From Spirochaetaceae bacterium (GTDB lineage Bacteria > Spirochaetota > Spirochaetia > DSM-27196 > PWMO01): a stretch of DNA of 64,000 nucleotides. The position numbers were made by a program, and so were the translations under genes. The stretch lies in NCBI GenBank assembly GCA_007693945.1, contig RECP01000052.1, positions 1 through 64,000 on the forward strand. The letters are read 5' to 3'. Under the pieces are notes generated by a model, which saw only the letters and a program-made list of their open reading frames with translations, did not search any database and was not told the DNA's origin. Shown here piece by piece: positions 1 through 8,700 of this stretch. Numbering within the stretch: the stretch's first letter is position 1; the number at the start of each line of letters is the position of its first letter.

Positions 1-55
1 GCAGACTGTAAATCTGTTGGCTACGCCTTCGTAGGTTCGAATCCTACACTCCCCA
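1..55 (+). tRNA. tRNA-Tyr (GTA), 3' part, truncated by window edge
   Basis: The anticodon stem-loop is at 1-17 with anticodon GTA at 8-10. It is followed by a long class II variable arm (18-30, stem GGC/GCC), a T arm (stem GTAGG/CCTAC around loop TTCGAAT, 31-47), the 3' acceptor strand (48-54) and discriminator A at 55. A long variable arm with a GTA anticodon is typical of bacterial tRNA-Tyr. CCA is not encoded. The acceptor 5' strand and D arm lie outside the window. Confidence 0.93.
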
Positions 56-148
56 TGATGGTTTCAGGTGCCGGCGTCGGCGCACAGTATCCCGCGGTTC
101 GTGGCAGGTACGGGCCTGCGGCTCCCGGGCTGACGGGGTAACACGTTG

Positions 149-613
149 ATGCCGATGCAGAGCGATACCTTCTACGAACATGGATTGAGGTTCTCATGCA
201 CCGAGTGCTCGTTGTGCTGTCGGTTTGACTCCGGTTACGTTTTCCTCTCCGAACCAGACATACTCCGGCTCGCCGCTCGCGTCGCGCTTCCCGAACCGCA
301 GTTCATCGCGCAATACTGTCGCGTAATAGATCTTGGCCCGGCAACACGCATCACCTTGCGGGAACAGTCAAACCTCGACTGCGTCTTCTGGCAGGCAGGT
401 GGCTGCTCGGTATACGAGGACCGACCGCTGCAGTGTCGCAGTTTTCCGTTCTGGTCGACTCATCTGGAATCCCTGGATTCGTGGCGCGCATTGCAGCGTG
501 ACTGCCCGGGAATCGACGTCGGGTGCCGGCACAGCCCGCAAGCCATAGAGGCGTGGCTTGCGAGACGCCGCAGTGAACCGTTCCACGATCCGGGTCGGGG
601 GCGCGTGCGATGA
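149..613 (+). CDS. YkgJ/UPF0153-family cysteine-cluster protein
   Basis: This is a small protein of about 154 residues. Near its N terminus it carries the Cys cluster of the YkgJ (UPF0153) family, visible as CTECSLCC, with further conserved cysteines at GGCSVYEDRPLQCR and DCPG. The family is thought to bind zinc or an iron-sulfur cluster, but its function is not established. A TTG at 146 directly precedes the ATG at 149; I prefer the ATG, with GGGG at 134-137 as a possible ribosome site. Its stop overlaps the next start by four bases (ATGA, 610-613), which suggests translational coupling to the MBL hydrolase. Confidence 0.85.
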   Translation: MPMQSDTFYEHGLRFSCTECSLCCRFDSGYVFLSEPDILRLAARVALPEPQFIAQYCRVIDLGPATRITLREQSNLDCVFWQAGGCSVYEDRPLQCRSFPFWSTHLESLDSWRALQRDCPGIDVGCRHSPQAIEAWLARRRSEPFHDPGRGRVR

Positions 614-1554
614 CGGTCAGGATCTGGGGAGCGCGCGGTTCGCGGCCGACCCCCCTGCGGGCGGAGCAGGTTCGCAGCAAGATTTCGGCCGTCGTGCAGC
701 GCATTCAGCAGCGGGACATCGTCTCTCCGGCTGACCGTGAACGCTTCCTGGGGGCGCTTCCGGCCTGGTTGTTCGGCACCGTCGGGGGCAACACCGCCTG
801 CCTCGAGATCATCCCGCGACAGGGTCCGACCATACTCATCGACGCCGGCAGCGGGATCGCCGAACTATCGGCCTCAATGGGGCAGCGGTTGAAGCCGACG
901 CATGAGTTTCACATCTTCTTCACCCATTTCCACTACGATCACGTGCAGGGACTACCCTTCTTTGGTCCGGCATACAACCCGCGGTGCAGCGTTCATTTCT
1001 ACAGCCCCCTTCCGGGGATTCAGGCAACACTGTCGTCGCATATGCAGCACCCGTTCTTTCCGGTCACAATGGAAGAGAAAATGGGCGGTTCGCTCTTCTT
1101 CCACCAGCTGAAGGGCCAGGAGGTCACGATTGGTTCGGCAACCGTTCGCTACCGTGAGCTCAACCATCCGGGGCGAGGTTGGGGCTATCGAATCGAGGAA
1201 GCCGGGTCGGTCTTCGTTCACGCCAGCGACGTCGAACTCCAGGAATCAGATTTCGAGAAGACAGCCGCCAACAGCGCCTTCTTCGCTAATTCTGACGCCC
1301 TGATACTCGACACGCAGTACACACTCGGAGAGGCAATCGAGAAATACAACTGGGGCCACTCATCGTTCAGCCTGGGGGTGGATTTTGCAACCGCCTGGAG
1401 CGCCAAGCGCCTCTACCTTTTCCACCACGAACCGCTCTACGATGACGCCAAACTGCACAAAAACCTGCAACTTGCCCGCTGGTACGCCCAACGCCTTGGA
1501 AATCTGGATCTGGAGGTCTATCTTTCTGAGGAGGGGATGGAGATCTCGCTGTAA
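610..1554 (+). CDS. MBL-fold metal-dependent hydrolase
   Basis: This 314-residue protein has the metallo-beta-lactamase fold signature THFHYDH (HxHxDH metal site), preceded by the GGNTACLEI strand and IDAGSGI, and followed by later metal-site candidates (ELNHPG, HASDVE, and WGHSS/LFHHEP near the C terminus). The architecture resembles PhnP/cyclic-phosphodiesterase-like members that act on phosphoesters or nucleotides, but the substrate cannot be read from sequence. The start ATG overlaps the stop of the cysteine-cluster gene, so the two are probably co-translated. No signal peptide is seen, which fits a cytoplasmic enzyme. Confidence 0.87.
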   Translation: MTVRIWGARGSRPTPLRAEQVRSKISAVVQRIQQRDIVSPADRERFLGALPAWLFGTVGGNTACLEIIPRQGPTILIDAGSGIAELSASMGQRLKPTHEFHIFFTHFHYDHVQGLPFFGPAYNPRCSVHFYSPLPGIQATLSSHMQHPFFPVTMEEKMGGSLFFHQLKGQEVTIGSATVRYRELNHPGRGWGYRIEEAGSVFVHASDVELQESDFEKTAANSAFFANSDALILDTQYTLGEAIEKYNWGHSSFSLGVDFATAWSAKRLYLFHHEPLYDDAKLHKNLQLARWYAQRLGNLDLEVYLSEEGMEISL

Positions 1555-1600
1555 ACCGCTTCCATCGGTGGCAGAACAGGGATTTTCCCGGCAGTGCGAT

Positions 1601-1789
1601 ATGATATCAATTGACGGTCAGGATGTGGTGGCTCTCTATGTCTTGCTGCGTAAGAACGAGCTGGAACTCGACAACCGGATGGCTGCGCTCTATGAGCGAC
1701 TCGCGCGGCAACTGCACGGCCGCCTATCAATAGAACAGATGGAGAATATCGAGACAATCTATGAACAAGGTACCGATCTTTTCGAGTAG
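1601..1789 (+). CDS. small hypothetical protein (62 aa)
   Basis: A short ORF fills the gap between the MBL hydrolase and the large exported protein. The predicted product is charged and helical (for example NELELDNRMAALYERLARQLHG), with no membrane segment and no motif I recognise. It starts with ATG at 1601 and ends with TAG. Its last 29 bases overlap the start of the next gene in another frame, as expected for coupled genes. The frame is open well upstream, but that part lies over the MBL gene and is a shadow. A GTG at 1568 is an alternative start. No strong ribosome site is visible, so this is moderately supported only. Confidence 0.5.
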   Translation: MISIDGQDVVALYVLLRKNELELDNRMAALYERLARQLHGRLSIEQMENIETIYEQGTDLFE

Positions 1790-4700
1790 TCGCCCTGCGG
1801 TGAAACGATCCGCACTCGCCACGCTGCTGGCCCTCGGGCTGATGATGGGTGCCGCATCATCGGCGTGGTCCTACGATCCTCCGACTGGAGGCCAGGACAG
1901 CTATCAGCTGCTCTCGCCGCTGTTTCTCGGTCGCGGCTTCTCGGTCACATCAATGGAGTCGCCGTTTTCCGATGCGATGAACCCGTCGGCATCCGGACTC
2001 AACCAGCGTATCACGCTCGACGCCAGCTACATCGGCCTGACCGGTTTCGGCTCGCGAGACGACGATCGCGGCTGGCAGGGCCACGCGGTTAACCTCGGTG
2101 CTACGTTTCCGACGCGCGCGGGCGTGTTTACCGGTTCAATGCGTTATCTTGGCTCCGAAGTAGACCCGATGCTGCTTGGTAACACGTTTGGAGTCAAGTT
2201 CTCCTTTGCCAAGGATCTGTATCGCGATTTCCTGGTAGGCGCCGGTCTCAACGTTGATACCGGCGGCTATGATGGCCAGTTCGATGTCGGTGCCAACCTC
2301 GATTTCGGCATTATGCACCTGGTAGGCGACTTCGGTGTTCTGAAGGATCTGCGCTGGGGAGCATCGTTGCTGGGAGTCGGGTTGCCCTACAAACCCGTCG
2401 ATGGCCGTGACTCGATGCCCGCCTTTCTGACTCCGGCGCTTGGCGCCCAGTTCTCGCTGGTGCGCAGTGAAGACATCGTGTGGGACATCAATACCACCGT
2501 CAGTTACCCGACGGTCCAGAACGCACGGGTCAACCTGGGAAGCGAAATCACTTTCTTTGACACCGTCTCCGTTTTCGGCGGCTGGCAGGCCGATGCGCGC
2601 CAGATACTCGATAACTCTATCGAACAGCGGTCGATGCTGCCCTCGTTCGGTGTTTCGGTCACATTGGCCACCGATTTCCGTGAGACCGACTCGTTCATTG
2701 GCGAGCAGGGATGGAACCGCAGCGAAATCCGTACGCGAGCCGCGGCCGCACCGTTGTACGACGGTATCTGGGGCATGGGCGGCGGCGTAAACGTGGCGCT
2801 GGGAGTGGTCGATGCAAACCCGCCGGTTGTCGACGTTGCCTACGACCGTCGGCGTTACATAGCGCCTACCAACGACGGCGTGAACGATTATCTGCAGGTG
2901 CCTATCTCGATCACCGATGAGCGCTATGTGATGGGCTGGGTCTTTCGGGTCTACGATCAGAACAACCAGCTTGTGCGCAGCATAGAGAACAAGGACGATC
3001 GACCGGAAAACGAGGGTTTCCGCAACTTCATGGATCGCCTGCTGGCGGTCAAGAGCGGCGTAACCGTTCCCGAAGCCATTCGCTGGGACGGAACCTCGGA
3101 CGGCGGCAGCGTGGTTGCCGACGGCGCCTACAGCTTCACGCTCGAAGCGTGGGACGACAACGGCAACTTCGCCCGCAGCGATCCTTACGAAGTAGTGGTA
3201 GACACCACACCGCCGCAGGTTGAAGTGGTTGCCATGTCGCCCGAAGAACGCATCTTTTCGCCTGATGGCGATGGTAGCAAGGATGAACTGCCCATCGGGC
3301 AGCGCGGAAGCGAGGAGGATCTGTGGGAAGGGTGGATTGAGGACGCCGCGGGCAACCGGGTTCGCACCTGGTCCTGGCACTCGTCCGCTCCGCAGCCGTT
3401 TATCTGGGACGGCACCGACGATTCCGGCGACCTGCTGGCCGACGGCGTCTATCGCTACCGGATTGCAGCTACCGATCGCGCGGGAAACCGCGGCTCGGCC
3501 GGGCTGGAGAACATCATCATCAATACCGTTCAGGAGCCGATCCGCGTCACAATCGATCATGCCCACTTTTCGCCTAACGACAACGGTGTGCGCGACACGC
3601 TTACGTTCAGCGTCGACGTGCCGGCCTCCGGGCTGCTGGAGTGGGAACTGGCGGTCCTGGACCAGGCCGGCAGCGTGAGGCGCAGCTTCTCCGGAAGAAC
3701 CGCGCCGCGGCCGCAGATTGTGTTCAACGGCCGTGACGCAGACGGCCGGCTGCTTGCCGAGGGCGTCTATCATGCAAGACTGCGGGCGCGTTATCAGAAC
3801 GGCTACAGCCCCGAGGAGCTTTCACCGCGGTTCGAAATCGACGTTACGCCGCCGCGCGCGGCCGTGCGGGCGGACCTCGAAGTTTTTGCGCCCAGCCTGG
3901 ACGGAACCGACGATGAGGTCGTCATCTTTCAGGAAACCACTACCGAAGACCTGTGGACCGGCCGGGTCCAAAACGCCGTCGGAGAGACGGTGCGCACGTT
4001 CACCTGGCGCGGCAATGCCGACATCAGCGTAGCGTGGGACGGAACCAACGACGAGGGACGTTTAGTGGAAGACGGCCGCTACAGCTACGAGCTGGAGGCG
4101 GTCGACCGAGCCGGCAATCGCGGCGTCTCTAATCGCGTCGGTTTCGACATAGACAATCGAGCCTCCGAAGCTCTGATCTCGGCCGAGTTTCGTGCCTTCT
4201 CGCCTAACAACAGCGGCGTTCGAGATACCATACGTTTCTTCCCGCGCCTGCAGATCAACGAAGATATCGACAATTACACCTTCAGTATTACCAGTGACGA
4301 CGGTGAAGCGGTGCGAACGTTCACCGGCCGCGACCGCATACCGGGGCCGTTCAGCTGGAACGGGCTGGACAACGCGGGTAGCCGTGCACCGGACGGCGTC
4401 TATCGCGGCAGGCTCGAAGTGCTCTACCGCAACCGTCACCTGGCACAGGCCGCCACGGCCAATTTCGTGCTCGATACGGTCTATCCCGGCGCCGACCTCG
4501 GTGCCGATTATACGCTGTTCTCGCCCGACGGCGACGGCAACCGCGATACGATCCGCATCCGCCAGTCATCTACAAACGAGCACCTCTGGCAGGGAGCGAT
4601 AGTCTCCGAAGGGGGAACCGTTGTGCGCCGCTACGAGTGGCGGGGCGAACTCTCGGACTTCACCTGGGACGGACGCGACGAGTCGGGTAACGTGGTTCCA

Positions 4701-5828
4701 AACGGCCTCTACCGCTACGTGGTCAACGCCACCGATGAGGCCGGCAACCGCACGGAAGTTCGGCTCGAGGGTATTGAAGTCGACACACGCCCGACCCCGA
4801 TCTTCGTGACCGCCGACGCTACCGCGTTCAGTCCCAACAACAACGGCATCCGTGACCAGATCACTTTCACGATGCTGGTAAACAATCTGCGCGGTATCGA
4901 CGACTGGTCGCTGCGACTGCTGCACGAAGGTCGTGAAGTGCGACGCTTTGCGGGTGAGGCCATCGCGGCGCAATCTACCATGGTATGGGACGGCACTGAT
5001 AGCGACGGACGCGTGCGCGAAGGGCGCTACACCGCCGAATTCCGCGTCAACTACCGCAAGGGCAATCGTCCGGTAGCGCGCACGAGCGAGTTCCTGCTTG
5101 ACGTGTCACCCCCCGAAGTGACCGTTAACCTGTCACCGGTACCGTTCTCGCCCGACAACGACGGCGTTGATGACGAGCTGTTCATAGACATCGATGTTCG
5201 CAACGCAAGCGACATTTCGCACTGGCAGTTCGAGATCGTCGACCGTAACGACAGGTTCTTCAACGAGTTCTCCGGCCGCGGAACACCGGCCGAACGAATC
5301 ATCTGGGACGGTCGCGCGTCAAATGGCGACCTGGTGATATCGGCCGAGGACTATCCCTACCGCCTCGAAGTTGTCGACGTACTCGGCAATCGAACCGTGA
5401 AGCAGGGTGTGATTCCGGTGGACATTCTGGTGATTCGCGACGGTGACCGCCTGCGAGTCCAGATTGCCAGCATCACGTTTGCCCCCAACAGTCCCGAGCT
5501 GATTATCGATCCCACCGATCCGCAAGGCGCCAAGAACGCCGCGATACTCGACCGCCTGGTCGAGATCTTCACCCGTTACTCAACCTACAGCATCCGGGTC
5601 GAGGGCCACGCGGTCAACATCACCGGCACCGAGCGTGAGGAAGTGGAAGAGCTGCAGCCGCTCTCGCAGGCGCGCGCCGATGCCGTTCGTACGGCGCTGG
5701 TTGATCGCGGTCTGGCCGCGCGGCGCATCAGCACGCTCGGGCGCGGCGGAACCGAACCGGTTGTACCGCACACCGACCTTGACGAGCGCTGGAAGAACCG
5801 GAGGGTTGAATTCATTCTGATTCGCTAA
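1761..5828 (+). CDS. large exported protein: barrel-like N-terminal region, tandem FlgD-type Ig repeats, C-terminal OmpA domain
   Basis: This 1355-residue protein has an N-terminal signal peptide (charged start, then ALATLLALGLMMGAASSAWS). Residues about 40-340 are rich in alternating beta segments and Gly, as in outer-membrane barrel proteins. From about residue 365 a series of Ig-like modules begins, each opening with an FSPxxDGxxD-type turn (near residues 365, 498, 602, 707, 812, 919, 1022 and 1128) and containing WDGxDxxG and DGxYxY motifs as in FlgD-type Ig folds. Residues about 1245-1355 form an OmpA-like peptidoglycan-binding domain (VEGHA, LSQARADAVRTAL, NRRVEFILI). The protein is probably anchored between outer membrane and cell wall, but its specific role is unknown. 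mltG follows seven bases downstream. Confidence 0.85.
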   Translation: MNKVPIFSSSRPAVKRSALATLLALGLMMGAASSAWSYDPPTGGQDSYQLLSPLFLGRGFSVTSMESPFSDAMNPSASGLNQRITLDASYIGLTGFGSRDDDRGWQGHAVNLGATFPTRAGVFTGSMRYLGSEVDPMLLGNTFGVKFSFAKDLYRDFLVGAGLNVDTGGYDGQFDVGANLDFGIMHLVGDFGVLKDLRWGASLLGVGLPYKPVDGRDSMPAFLTPALGAQFSLVRSEDIVWDINTTVSYPTVQNARVNLGSEITFFDTVSVFGGWQADARQILDNSIEQRSMLPSFGVSVTLATDFRETDSFIGEQGWNRSEIRTRAAAAPLYDGIWGMGGGVNVALGVVDANPPVVDVAYDRRRYIAPTNDGVNDYLQVPISITDERYVMGWVFRVYDQNNQLVRSIENKDDRPENEGFRNFMDRLLAVKSGVTVPEAIRWDGTSDGGSVVADGAYSFTLEAWDDNGNFARSDPYEVVVDTTPPQVEVVAMSPEERIFSPDGDGSKDELPIGQRGSEEDLWEGWIEDAAGNRVRTWSWHSSAPQPFIWDGTDDSGDLLADGVYRYRIAATDRAGNRGSAGLENIIINTVQEPIRVTIDHAHFSPNDNGVRDTLTFSVDVPASGLLEWELAVLDQAGSVRRSFSGRTAPRPQIVFNGRDADGRLLAEGVYHARLRARYQNGYSPEELSPRFEIDVTPPRAAVRADLEVFAPSLDGTDDEVVIFQETTTEDLWTGRVQNAVGETVRTFTWRGNADISVAWDGTNDEGRLVEDGRYSYELEAVDRAGNRGVSNRVGFDIDNRASEALISAEFRAFSPNNSGVRDTIRFFPRLQINEDIDNYTFSITSDDGEAVRTFTGRDRIPGPFSWNGLDNAGSRAPDGVYRGRLEVLYRNRHLAQAATANFVLDTVYPGADLGADYTLFSPDGDGNRDTIRIRQSSTNEHLWQGAIVSEGGTVVRRYEWRGELSDFTWDGRDESGNVVPNGLYRYVVNATDEAGNRTEVRLEGIEVDTRPTPIFVTADATAFSPNNNGIRDQITFTMLVNNLRGIDDWSLRLLHEGREVRRFAGEAIAAQSTMVWDGTDSDGRVREGRYTAEFRVNYRKGNRPVARTSEFLLDVSPPEVTVNLSPVPFSPDNDGVDDELFIDIDVRNASDISHWQFEIVDRNDRFFNEFSGRGTPAERIIWDGRASNGDLVISAEDYPYRLEVVDVLGNRTVKQGVIPVDILVIRDGDRLRVQIASITFAPNSPELIIDPTDPQGAKNAAILDRLVEIFTRYSTYSIRVEGHAVNITGTEREEVEELQPLSQARADAVRTALVDRGLAARRISTLGRGGTEPVVPHTDLDERWKNRRVEFILIR

Positions 5829-5835
5829 GTATAGT

Positions 5836-6915
5836 ATGGGTGCCGTGGAGCACGACCAAGAGACGCCCACCGCACGGCGCTCGCCCGCCGTGCGAATTCT
5901 TCTGTGGCTGACGGTAGTCTGTCTGGCTGCTGCAATTGCTGCCGTCGCCGGTGCCTGGTACCTCAATTCTCCGCCGGCGGGCGTAATGCGTGCCGGCGGC
6001 GGTGAGCGACCGTTTTCGGTCAACCGCGGAGAGAGCGTCATATCGATCGCCCAGCGCCTGGAGCAAGCGGGACTGATCCGCTCGGCACGCTTTCTGGCGC
6101 TGCTGAGCGTTGCGCAGCAGACACAGAACCGCTTTCAGAGCGGTAACTACCTGCTCGATCCGGCGATGACCGCCATTCAACTGCACGACTATCTGATTTC
6201 CGGGCGTCAGCAACTGGTACGGGTTACCATTCCCGAGGGATGGACAATCCGACGGATCGCCGCCCACCTCGAAGACAGTGGAATTGTGGCCGCCGCCGAG
6301 TTTGAAGCCGCTGCCCGCAGCCGCCGGCTCTTGCAGCGCTTCGATATCGAGGCCGACTCGGCACAAGGTTTTCTATACCCTGATACCTACTACTTCCACC
6401 AGGACTACCCCGCCGAAGCGGTGGTAGCGCATATGATCGAGACCTTTCTGCGCGTGGCGCGCGAGATCTATCCGGAGTTCGAGCAACTCAGCGCCGCCGA
6501 GATCTACGATCACGTCATCCTCGCCTCTATCATTGAGCGCGAGTATATTGCGCCGGACGAGGCGCCCCTGATGGCTTCGGTATTCTATAACCGCCTCAAC
6601 GCCGGCATGCGGCTGGAATCGTGCGCCACGGTGGTATACGTAATGACCGAGGAGCACAATCTGCCGCATCCCAACCGGCTGTTCTACCGCGATCTGGAGC
6701 GCGAGTCGCCCTTCAACACCTATCGAAATCCCGGACTGCCCCCCGGACCGATTTCCAATCCGGGCCGCAACGCGCTGCAGGGAGCCTTCTACCCCGCAGA
6801 TACCGACTACTGGTTCTTTGTTTTGCGTGGTGAGCACGCGGAACGTCACCACTTCTCGCGAAATCTGCAGGAACACAATCAGGCCACCGTGCTCTACCTG
6901 CGCGGTCCGCGTTGA
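5836..6915 (+). CDS. mltG: endolytic murein transglycosylase MltG (YceG-like)
   Basis: This 359-residue protein has one N-terminal membrane anchor (about residues 17-38) and a large periplasmic YceG domain. The family motif ASIIEREY (catalytic Glu near residue 233) is followed by APLMASVFYNRL, and the C-terminal part has TYRNPGLPPGPISNPG. MltG cleaves nascent glycan strands and sets their length. It follows the OmpA-domain gene and precedes dnaG by 18 bases. No clear ribosome site precedes the ATG (upstream sequence is AT-rich, with TATAGT directly adjacent), so the exact start is uncertain. The family assignment is firm. Confidence 0.93.
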   Translation: MGAVEHDQETPTARRSPAVRILLWLTVVCLAAAIAAVAGAWYLNSPPAGVMRAGGGERPFSVNRGESVISIAQRLEQAGLIRSARFLALLSVAQQTQNRFQSGNYLLDPAMTAIQLHDYLISGRQQLVRVTIPEGWTIRRIAAHLEDSGIVAAAEFEAAARSRRLLQRFDIEADSAQGFLYPDTYYFHQDYPAEAVVAHMIETFLRVAREIYPEFEQLSAAEIYDHVILASIIEREYIAPDEAPLMASVFYNRLNAGMRLESCATVVYVMTEEHNLPHPNRLFYRDLERESPFNTYRNPGLPPGPISNPGRNALQGAFYPADTDYWFFVLRGEHAERHHFSRNLQEHNQATVLYLRGPR

Positions 6916-6933
6916 CCAACGGGTGGGCCGAGG

Positions 6934-8700
6934 ATGAAGATCCCCGAGCACGTCATCGAAGAGATCGCGCGCAAAACCGATATCGTGGAACTCGTCGGGC
7001 GCTACACAGCACTGCGCCGCCAGGGAAACGAGTACATCGGCAGGAGTCCATTTACCAATGAGAAGACACCCTCGTTCTTCGTCAATCCGGAGAAGGGTGT
7101 ATTTCACTGTTTCTCGAGCAACAAAGGCGGCTCTGTTTTCACGTTCGTGATGGAGATGGAGAAGCTGGATTTTCGAGAGGCCGTGGAGTTTCTGGCTGAT
7201 AAAGCCGGCGTTGCAATCGATGTGGCTGAAGACAATCCCCAGGCGCGTCGCCGTGACAGCCTGCGCGAACTCTATAACCGCGTCAGCGGCAGCTTTCGCC
7301 ACCTCTTCCTGAACTCGGAACACGCCTCTGCCGCTCGCGACTACATGCGCGCGCGACAGATCAGCGACCAAACACTCCAGAACTTCGCGGTAGGCTACGC
7401 GCCCGCGGACCCTGACTGGCTGTTTGGTTTTCTGCGACGCAAACAGTACTCGACCGAGTTCCTGGGCGAATCGGGACTCTTCTCGCGGCGCGATTCGCGA
7501 CGTGCCCTGTTTGCCGACCGTATCATCTTTCCCATCCACTCTGCGCGCGGCGATGTGATTGCCTTTGGCGGGCGGCGAATGGGAGACTTTGGACCAAAGT
7601 ATCTCAACTCCGCCGAAACACTTCTGTTCCACAAGGGGCAGTCGCTCTACGGTCTGTTCCACGCCCTGCCGCATATGCGCAAGGCGCGGCGCGTCTATCT
7701 CGCCGAGGGATACATGGACGTTCTGGCGCTGATTGAAGCCGGAATCACCAACGCGGTGGCTCCATTGGGAACTGCGTTCACCGAACAGCAGGCGGCGCTC
7801 TTGCGGCGCTACGTGGACACCGTGATTCTGCTCTTCGATGCCGACAGTGCCGGCATACGCGCTACTCACAAGGCGGCCTCTCTGGCGGAGGCTGCGGGCC
7901 TGGACTGTGAGGCGTGCGTTCTTGCTCCCGGCAGCGATCCGGCCGACATCCTGCAGCAGCACGGGCCGCAGCGGTTGCAAAAGAGTGTAACTTGTACTAT
8001 AACGGTCTTTGACTATCTGCTGCAACACGCTCTCTCGGACGTTGATGGATTCTCGTCGTCTGGTAGAGAATTTGTTTTGAAGCAGCTTTTCCCTTATATT
8101 AGGGTAGTAGAATCGGCCGTTAAGCGTGACAGTCTGCTGCAACAACTGGCGGATCGTCTCGGTGTCGATCGGCAGGCAATGCGGGAGGATTTCTTTCGAC
8201 GGGGAGAGCGTTCGGTAGCAGCGCAGCCGGTGGCACGGCCGTCTCGCGAACCACCCACAATTGATCTGTTTCTCATGTTGGCAACAGTGGCAAACCGTGA
8301 CTACTTCCCGTTTGTGCGCAAGACACTGACATCCGAGGACCTGAAAGACCCGCGCGCCCGTGAGGTATTCGTGGCGCTGGAAGAGTGCTATCGGAAAGAC
8401 GAACAGTCGATAGAGCTGCTTCTTTCACGAATCGAACGTCCGGAGGTCGCACACATGATAACCGAGCGGTTGTCTTCAGACGAATTCCGCGTCAACCCGG
8501 AGCGGGCAGTCCGGGACGCAGTATACCGCATCAAGGAGCGCAGCCTGAAAGAACAGCAACGGCACGTGGATTCCCTGCTTCGTCGCGGACACCTGAGCGA
8601 TACGGAGTTCAGCATCGAGAACCTGCTGCAGGAAAAGATGGTGCTGGACCGGGAATTACGCAAGTTAAAGGTGATACTGGATGACAGAACTGCAGAATGA
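6934..8700 (+). CDS. dnaG: DNA primase DnaG with degenerate zinc-binding domain
   Basis: This 588-residue primase makes RNA primers for replication. The N-terminal zinc-finger fold is recognisable ([14 protein letters not shown]), but the canonical ligands Cys-His-Cys-Cys read Ser38, Thr41, Cys59 and Ser62, so only one remains. The TOPRIM core is intact, with EGYMDV (Glu258) and FDADSAG (Asp302/Asp304). The C-terminal helicase-interacting region is present. The 3' end overlaps rpoD by 20 bases, giving the classic dnaG-rpoD order. Two promoter-like elements lie in an AT-richer stretch of the gene. Confidence 0.95.
   Translation: MKIPEHVIEEIARKTDIVELVGRYTALRRQGNEYIGRSPFTNEKTPSFFVNPEKGVFHCFSSNKGGSVFTFVMEMEKLDFREAVEFLADKAGVAIDVAEDNPQARRRDSLRELYNRVSGSFRHLFLNSEHASAARDYMRARQISDQTLQNFAVGYAPADPDWLFGFLRRKQYSTEFLGESGLFSRRDSRRALFADRIIFPIHSARGDVIAFGGRRMGDFGPKYLNSAETLLFHKGQSLYGLFHALPHMRKARRVYLAEGYMDVLALIEAGITNAVAPLGTAFTEQQAALLRRYVDTVILLFDADSAGIRATHKAASLAEAAGLDCEACVLAPGSDPADILQQHGPQRLQKSVTCTITVFDYLLQHALSDVDGFSSSGREFVLKQLFPYIRVVESAVKRDSLLQQLADRLGVDRQAMREDFFRRGERSVAAQPVARPSREPPTIDLFLMLATVANRDYFPFVRKTLTSEDLKDPRAREVFVALEECYRKDEQSIELLLSRIERPEVAHMITERLSSDEFRVNPERAVRDAVYRIKERSLKEQQRHVDSLLRRGHLSDTEFSIENLLQEKMVLDRELRKLKVILDDRTAE
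7975..8003 (+). promoter_or_regulatory. promoter-like element inside dnaG (possible rpoD promoter)
   Basis: TTGCAA (7975-7980) and TATAAC (7998-8003) are separated by 17 bases, inside a locally AT-richer part of dnaG. Internal promoters in dnaG that drive rpoD are known in enteric bacteria. Whether this element is used is inference. Confidence 0.35.
8072..8100 (+). promoter_or_regulatory. second promoter-like element inside dnaG
   Basis: TTGTTT (8072-8077) and TATATT (8095-8100) are separated by 17 bases. The -10 matches consensus in five of six positions but the -35 is weak. It lies about 580 bases upstream of rpoD. Confidence 0.28.

Noticed and set aside
2136-3773. Long open frame of 545 codons on the minus strand inside the OmpA-domain gene
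   Set aside because: It is antisense to a gene with clear repeat and domain structure. The peptide lacks motifs and has the His/Arg/Val-rich look of a GC-rich shadow.
6373-8145. 590-codon minus-strand open frame across mltG and dnaG
   Set aside because: It spans two well-supported genes on the other strand and shows no domain of its own.
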